From UBA7374 sp965660635 (GTDB lineage: Bacteria > Verrucomicrobiota > Verrucomicrobiia > Opitutales > Coraliomargaritaceae): a DNA stretch of 11,428 nucleotides. Location: NCBI GenBank assembly GCA_965660635.1, contig CBFIAS010000049.1, positions 1 through 11,428 of the forward strand. Direction: 5' to 3'. The position numbers and the translations under genes are program-made. The notes beneath the pieces are model-generated. The model ran no database searches and was not told where the DNA came from. It saw only the letters and a list, made by a program, of their open reading frames with translations. Position 1 is the stretch's first letter. Every line of letters starts with the position of its first letter. Positions 9,043-11,428 of this stretch are shown piece after piece.

Positions 9043-9672
9043 ATGACAGATACAAAAACACCACGCCCTGTTCGAGTCGGTATCGGCGGCCCCGTCGGTT
9101 CCGGTAAAACCATGTTGTTGCTCCGCCTCATTGAGGCCCTGCAAGAGCGGTACTCGCTCGTTGCCATCACCAACGATATCTACACCAAGGAAGACGAGCA
9201 ATTCCTCGTAAAGAACAGCTCGCTGGAAGCCAGCCGCATTCTCGGAGTTGAGACGGGCGGTTGTCCGCATACCGCCATCCGGGACGACACCAGCATGAAC
9301 GAGATGGCAATTGAAGACCTGACCGCGCGCCATCCGGATACGCAGGTCGTCCTCCTGGAAAGTGGTGGCGATAATCTATCGGCCACTTTCTCTCCGGAAC
9401 TGGTCGACGCATTCATTTATGTGATCGATGTGGCCGAGGGCGACAAGATCCCCCGCAAGGGAGGTCCAGCCATCCGTTTTTCCGATCTGATGATCATCAA
9501 CAAGATCGAATTGGCTCCTTATGTTGGTGCAGACCTCGAGGTGATGGATCGCGACTCAAGAAAGATGCGTGAGGAACGGCCCTTCGTCTTTTGCGATTTG
9601 AAGTCCTACAAGGGCTTGGACGATGTCATCGCCTGGCTGGAGAAGGACTGCTTCTTCGCGCTGAACCAGTAA
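9043..9672 (+). CDS. ureG: Urease accessory protein UreG (GTPase)
   Basis: SIMIBI-class GTPase that provides the energy-dependent step of nickel insertion into urease. It has 209 residues. Walker A is GGPVGSGKT (15-23). TNDIYTKEDEQFL and ETGGCPHTAIRDD follow, with nickel-binding C74-P75-H76. ESGGDNLSATFSPEL (106-120) and YVIDVAEGDKIPRKGGP are classic UreG segments. The guanine-specificity motif, normally NKxD (NKTDLAPYVGA in Klebsiella, NKIDLAPYVGA in Helicobacter, from memory), reads NKIE at 153-156, with GAA at 9508-9510. The conserved surroundings LAPYVGADLEVM are intact. This Asp-to-Glu change is unusual; the fold and role are otherwise certain. It lies 6 nt after ureF and 4 nt before ureD. 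Confidence 0.98.
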   Translation: MTDTKTPRPVRVGIGGPVGSGKTMLLLRLIEALQERYSLVAITNDIYTKEDEQFLVKNSSLEASRILGVETGGCPHTAIRDDTSMNEMAIEDLTARHPDTQVVLLESGGDNLSATFSPELVDAFIYVIDVAEGDKIPRKGGPAIRFSDLMIINKIELAPYVGADLEVMDRDSRKMREERPFVFCDLKSYKGLDDVIAWLEKDCFFALNQ

Positions 9673-9676
9673 TCCC

Positions 9677-10537
9677 ATGCTGCTGAAATCGTCGGTATCC
9701 CGATCCGCCCGCCCCGCTGTTCTTGGTGGGGCACGACTGCGGTATACGGTAGATTCGACTATTGGTACGCAGTTGAAGAGCCAATGGGTGCGTCCACCGC
9801 TGCATCTAGCAAAAGCCTACACAGAAAAAGATTGGGCGATTAGTCTGTTGACCAGCCCCACTGCAGGCTTGCTCGAAGGGGATAAACTGGAAATCGATGT
9901 GTCGGTCGAATCCGGTGCTAAAGTCGCTTTGATCAGCCCGGCGGCCTGCCGGGTGCATACCATGGGCGAGGGGAGCGCGGTGATTGAGCAGTCCTACAAG
10001 GTCGGCTCCGGAGCCTTGCTCGATGTCTGGCCGGCCCCCTTGATCCTGCAAAAAGAGGCCTGCCTGGAGCAGTCGACGCGGGTCGAGGTCGCGGAGGATT
10101 CGGTTTTACTTTTCTGTGAAGTGGTTAGTCCGGGGCGGGCGGCACATGGAGAAAATTTTGCTTTTACCCAGTGGAAGTCGCGGCTGGAAATTTTCCGTGA
10201 GGGGCGCTTGGTGGCCTTCGAGAATTTCAGTTGCCGTCCGGAAGCGGGCGACCTGATGGACTGGAGGGAACATTATCCCGAAGGCAGTTATGCCAGTTTC
10301 TATTTTCTCGCTCCTCTCCCGGTGGAAGGCCTGGTCGAATCCCTGCACCGGATCGATGGCAAAGAAGCTTCCATCGGTGCGAGTCCACTGCGTGAAGGCG
10401 GTCTGGGCATCAAGATTCTGGCCGCAGATGGACTGTATTTGCGCAAAGCCGTTTTCTTGGTGCGGAAGATGCTCTATGATGCAGTCGGCGCCGATTTGCC
10501 GCATGCTCTGCGTCGCGCACAAACCTTCTTTCATTAA
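9677..10537 (+). CDS. ureD: Urease accessory protein UreD (UreH)
   Basis: Scaffold protein that binds apo-urease and recruits UreF and UreG for nickel loading. It has 286 residues, within the family range. The N-terminal half shows the typical pattern: RPPLHLAKAY, LLTSPTAGLLEGDKLEIDVSVESGAKVALISPAACRVHTM and then VGSGALLDVWPAPLILQKEACLEQSTRVEV. In the middle comes SVLLFCEVVSPGRAAHGENFAF, a variant of the family's E-x-x-x-x-GR-x-A-x-GE segment. These elements identify UreD in spite of low overall conservation in this family. It sits last among the maturation genes (order ureABCEFGD), whereas Klebsiella has ureD first. The ATG is 4 nt after the ureG stop without a clear ribosome binding site; nikM follows after 14 nt. 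Confidence 0.95.
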   Translation: MLLKSSVSRSARPAVLGGARLRYTVDSTIGTQLKSQWVRPPLHLAKAYTEKDWAISLLTSPTAGLLEGDKLEIDVSVESGAKVALISPAACRVHTMGEGSAVIEQSYKVGSGALLDVWPAPLILQKEACLEQSTRVEVAEDSVLLFCEVVSPGRAAHGENFAFTQWKSRLEIFREGRLVAFENFSCRPEAGDLMDWREHYPEGSYASFYFLAPLPVEGLVESLHRIDGKEASIGASPLREGGLGIKILAADGLYLRKAVFLVRKMLYDAVGADLPHALRRAQTFFH

Positions 10538-10551
10538 CCACCAAACAGAAC

Positions 10552-11286
10552 ATGCATATCTCTCCAGAAGCCCTTGATTCCACGACCGTTTTTGTCGCAT
10601 CCCTTTCCGGCCTGGTTGCTTTCGGCGCCGCCTGCCGGGGAGCACGAAAGGATCTCATGCGAAGCCAGTTGCCCTCTTTCCTGGGCATGACGCTGCTGGT
10701 CTTTCTCGCGCAGATAATTCACTTTTCCACTGGCTTTGGGTTTTCCAGTCATTTGCTTGGAGGCTTGTTGATGGCCGTTCTATTCGGCCCCAGTCTGGCC
10801 ATGTGTTCAATCGGGCTTGTCCTGATTGCCCAGGTGGTCTTCCTCGGGGCCGGTACATGGAGCACACTCGGCGCGAACTTTTTAATCATGGGTGTCCTTG
10901 CCGTTGGCTCCGGATACCCGGTTTTTCATATGCTCGGCGGATCCCGGACCATCGGGTTCAACCTTGTTCAGCTCCTGGTTTTTGCCGCCTCTGTAATCGC
11001 CTCGGTCGCCGTGTCCTCCACCTTCGCATTTTTGCTGATCGGAAACGGATTCGGCTCAATTCTGCTTTCTTACCTCTTTGCCGGGTCGCTTGAACTTGGC
11101 TTATTCGTCGTTCTCTTTGCCGTATGCCTTGGCAAGCGGGAATACTACAGCTGTACCGTTCGCTTGCCCAAGTTGCTTCCCGTCGCCGGACTCTGCCTCT
11201 TGGCCGTCTTCCTCATGCCATTCAGCAGCGATCAAATGGACGGATTGGAATTTGCTTCCGCGAAAACAATTCCGGCAGAGGATTGA
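10552..11286 (+). CDS. nikM: ECF-type nickel/cobalt transporter substrate-binding membrane protein (NikM/CbiM family)
   Basis: Integral membrane protein of 244 residues with about six to seven hydrophobic segments. It starts MHIS, and the N-terminal Met-His is the metal-binding hallmark of NikM/CbiM. H67 in IIHFSTGFGFSSHLLGG matches the family segment (NFPxPGGTSGHLLGG) and the position of the known ligand His67 of NikM. LLMAVLFGP, QVVFLGAGTWSTLGANFLIMGV and YPVFHMLGG complete the family pattern. The usual MHIxDG opening is altered to MHISPE, and the second Asn of GANxxNMG is Ile here. The last membrane segment is followed by SSDQMDGLEFAS, recalling the PDGLE/NikN domain. Next to urease the substrate is most likely nickel; cobalt cannot be excluded. 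Start fixed by the need for Met1-His2. No partner genes (ATPase, CbiQ-type protein) lie in the window. Confidence 0.88.
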   Translation: MHISPEALDSTTVFVASLSGLVAFGAACRGARKDLMRSQLPSFLGMTLLVFLAQIIHFSTGFGFSSHLLGGLLMAVLFGPSLAMCSIGLVLIAQVVFLGAGTWSTLGANFLIMGVLAVGSGYPVFHMLGGSRTIGFNLVQLLVFAASVIASVAVSSTFAFLLIGNGFGSILLSYLFAGSLELGLFVVLFAVCLGKREYYSCTVRLPKLLPVAGLCLLAVFLMPFSSDQMDGLEFASAKTIPAED

Positions 11287-11333
11287 TCCATTATACCAAT
11301 CTGAAAAGGTCATAATTATTGCACCCAATTAAA

Positions 11334-11416
11334 GCTCTGTGCCCCCGTGTGAAAACCGGCTCCTGATGTGCACGTAGTACAAGCACGACGTTATTTCTCA
11401 CACGGAGACGCAGAGC
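11334..11416. repeat. Imperfect inverted repeat with 8-nt GGAG/AGAG units
   Basis: The 19-nt arm 11334-11352 and the arm 11398-11416 are inverted copies matching at 16 of 19 positions, separated by 45 nt. The outer ends match exactly (GCTCTG at 11334-11339 against CAGAGC at 11411-11416), as do the inner ends (CGTGTGA against TCACACG). The right arm continues into a degenerate 8-nt tandem series: ACACGGAG (11400), ACGCAGAG (11408) and CCACGGAG (11416), running on to the window edge. From memory, sequences of this style are abundant as dispersed intergenic repeats in several bacteria, including PVC genomes. It could serve as a terminator-like hairpin behind nikM or be one end of a larger repeated element. 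No coding sequence is seen between the arms. Confidence 0.65.
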
Positions 11417-11428
11417 CACGGAGGCTTA

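Noticed and set aside
11287..11330. A TATAAT box on the minus strand (about 11289-11294) in the AT-rich stretch after nikM.
   Set aside because: No matching -35 box lies at the right distance, and it would read into nikM in antisense. A lone hexamer in AT-rich DNA is not enough.

Overview
The window holds one long co-directional (+ strand) cluster for taking up urea and breaking it down. It contains the urea ABC transporter urtABCDE (urtA cut off at the left edge), then urease structural genes ureABC, urease maturation genes ureEFGD, and a gene for a NikM/CbiM-type nickel (or cobalt) transport membrane protein. All the families are recognisable. I see no previously undescribed system here; the interest lies in details of regulation and in the last gene and its flank.

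Organism: a bacterium with fairly high GC content. UrtB has a signal-peptide-like N-terminus, and UrtA, a binding protein expected to be periplasmic, is present, so a Gram-negative cell plan is likely. Most starts in the cluster lack a clear Shine-Dalgarno sequence. An inverted repeat with ACACGGAG-like 8-nt units lies at the right edge. Together these would fit a member of the PVC group, such as Verrucomicrobiota, but this is a weak inference, not an assignment.

Layout: the urtA end (2-1027) is followed by a 133-nt gap with two hairpins, then urtB (about 1161-2816), urtC, urtD and urtE to 5499. Only 6 nt separate urtE from ureA, and ureA (5506) to ureD (10537) is almost gapless, with spacings from a 4-nt overlap to 6 nt. 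nikM (10552-11286) follows ureD after 14 nt. The last 142 nt hold an AT-rich stretch with nothing I can name and then the inverted repeat.

How it works together: UrtA should bind urea outside the cytoplasmic membrane. UrtB and UrtC form the channel and UrtD and UrtE hydrolyse ATP. The UreABC enzyme splits urea into ammonia and carbamate/CO2 in the cytoplasm. UreD, UreF and UreG with UreE load its two-nickel centre, and the NikM-like protein probably helps import that nickel. No promoter for the cluster is visible, because the region upstream of urtA lies outside the window.
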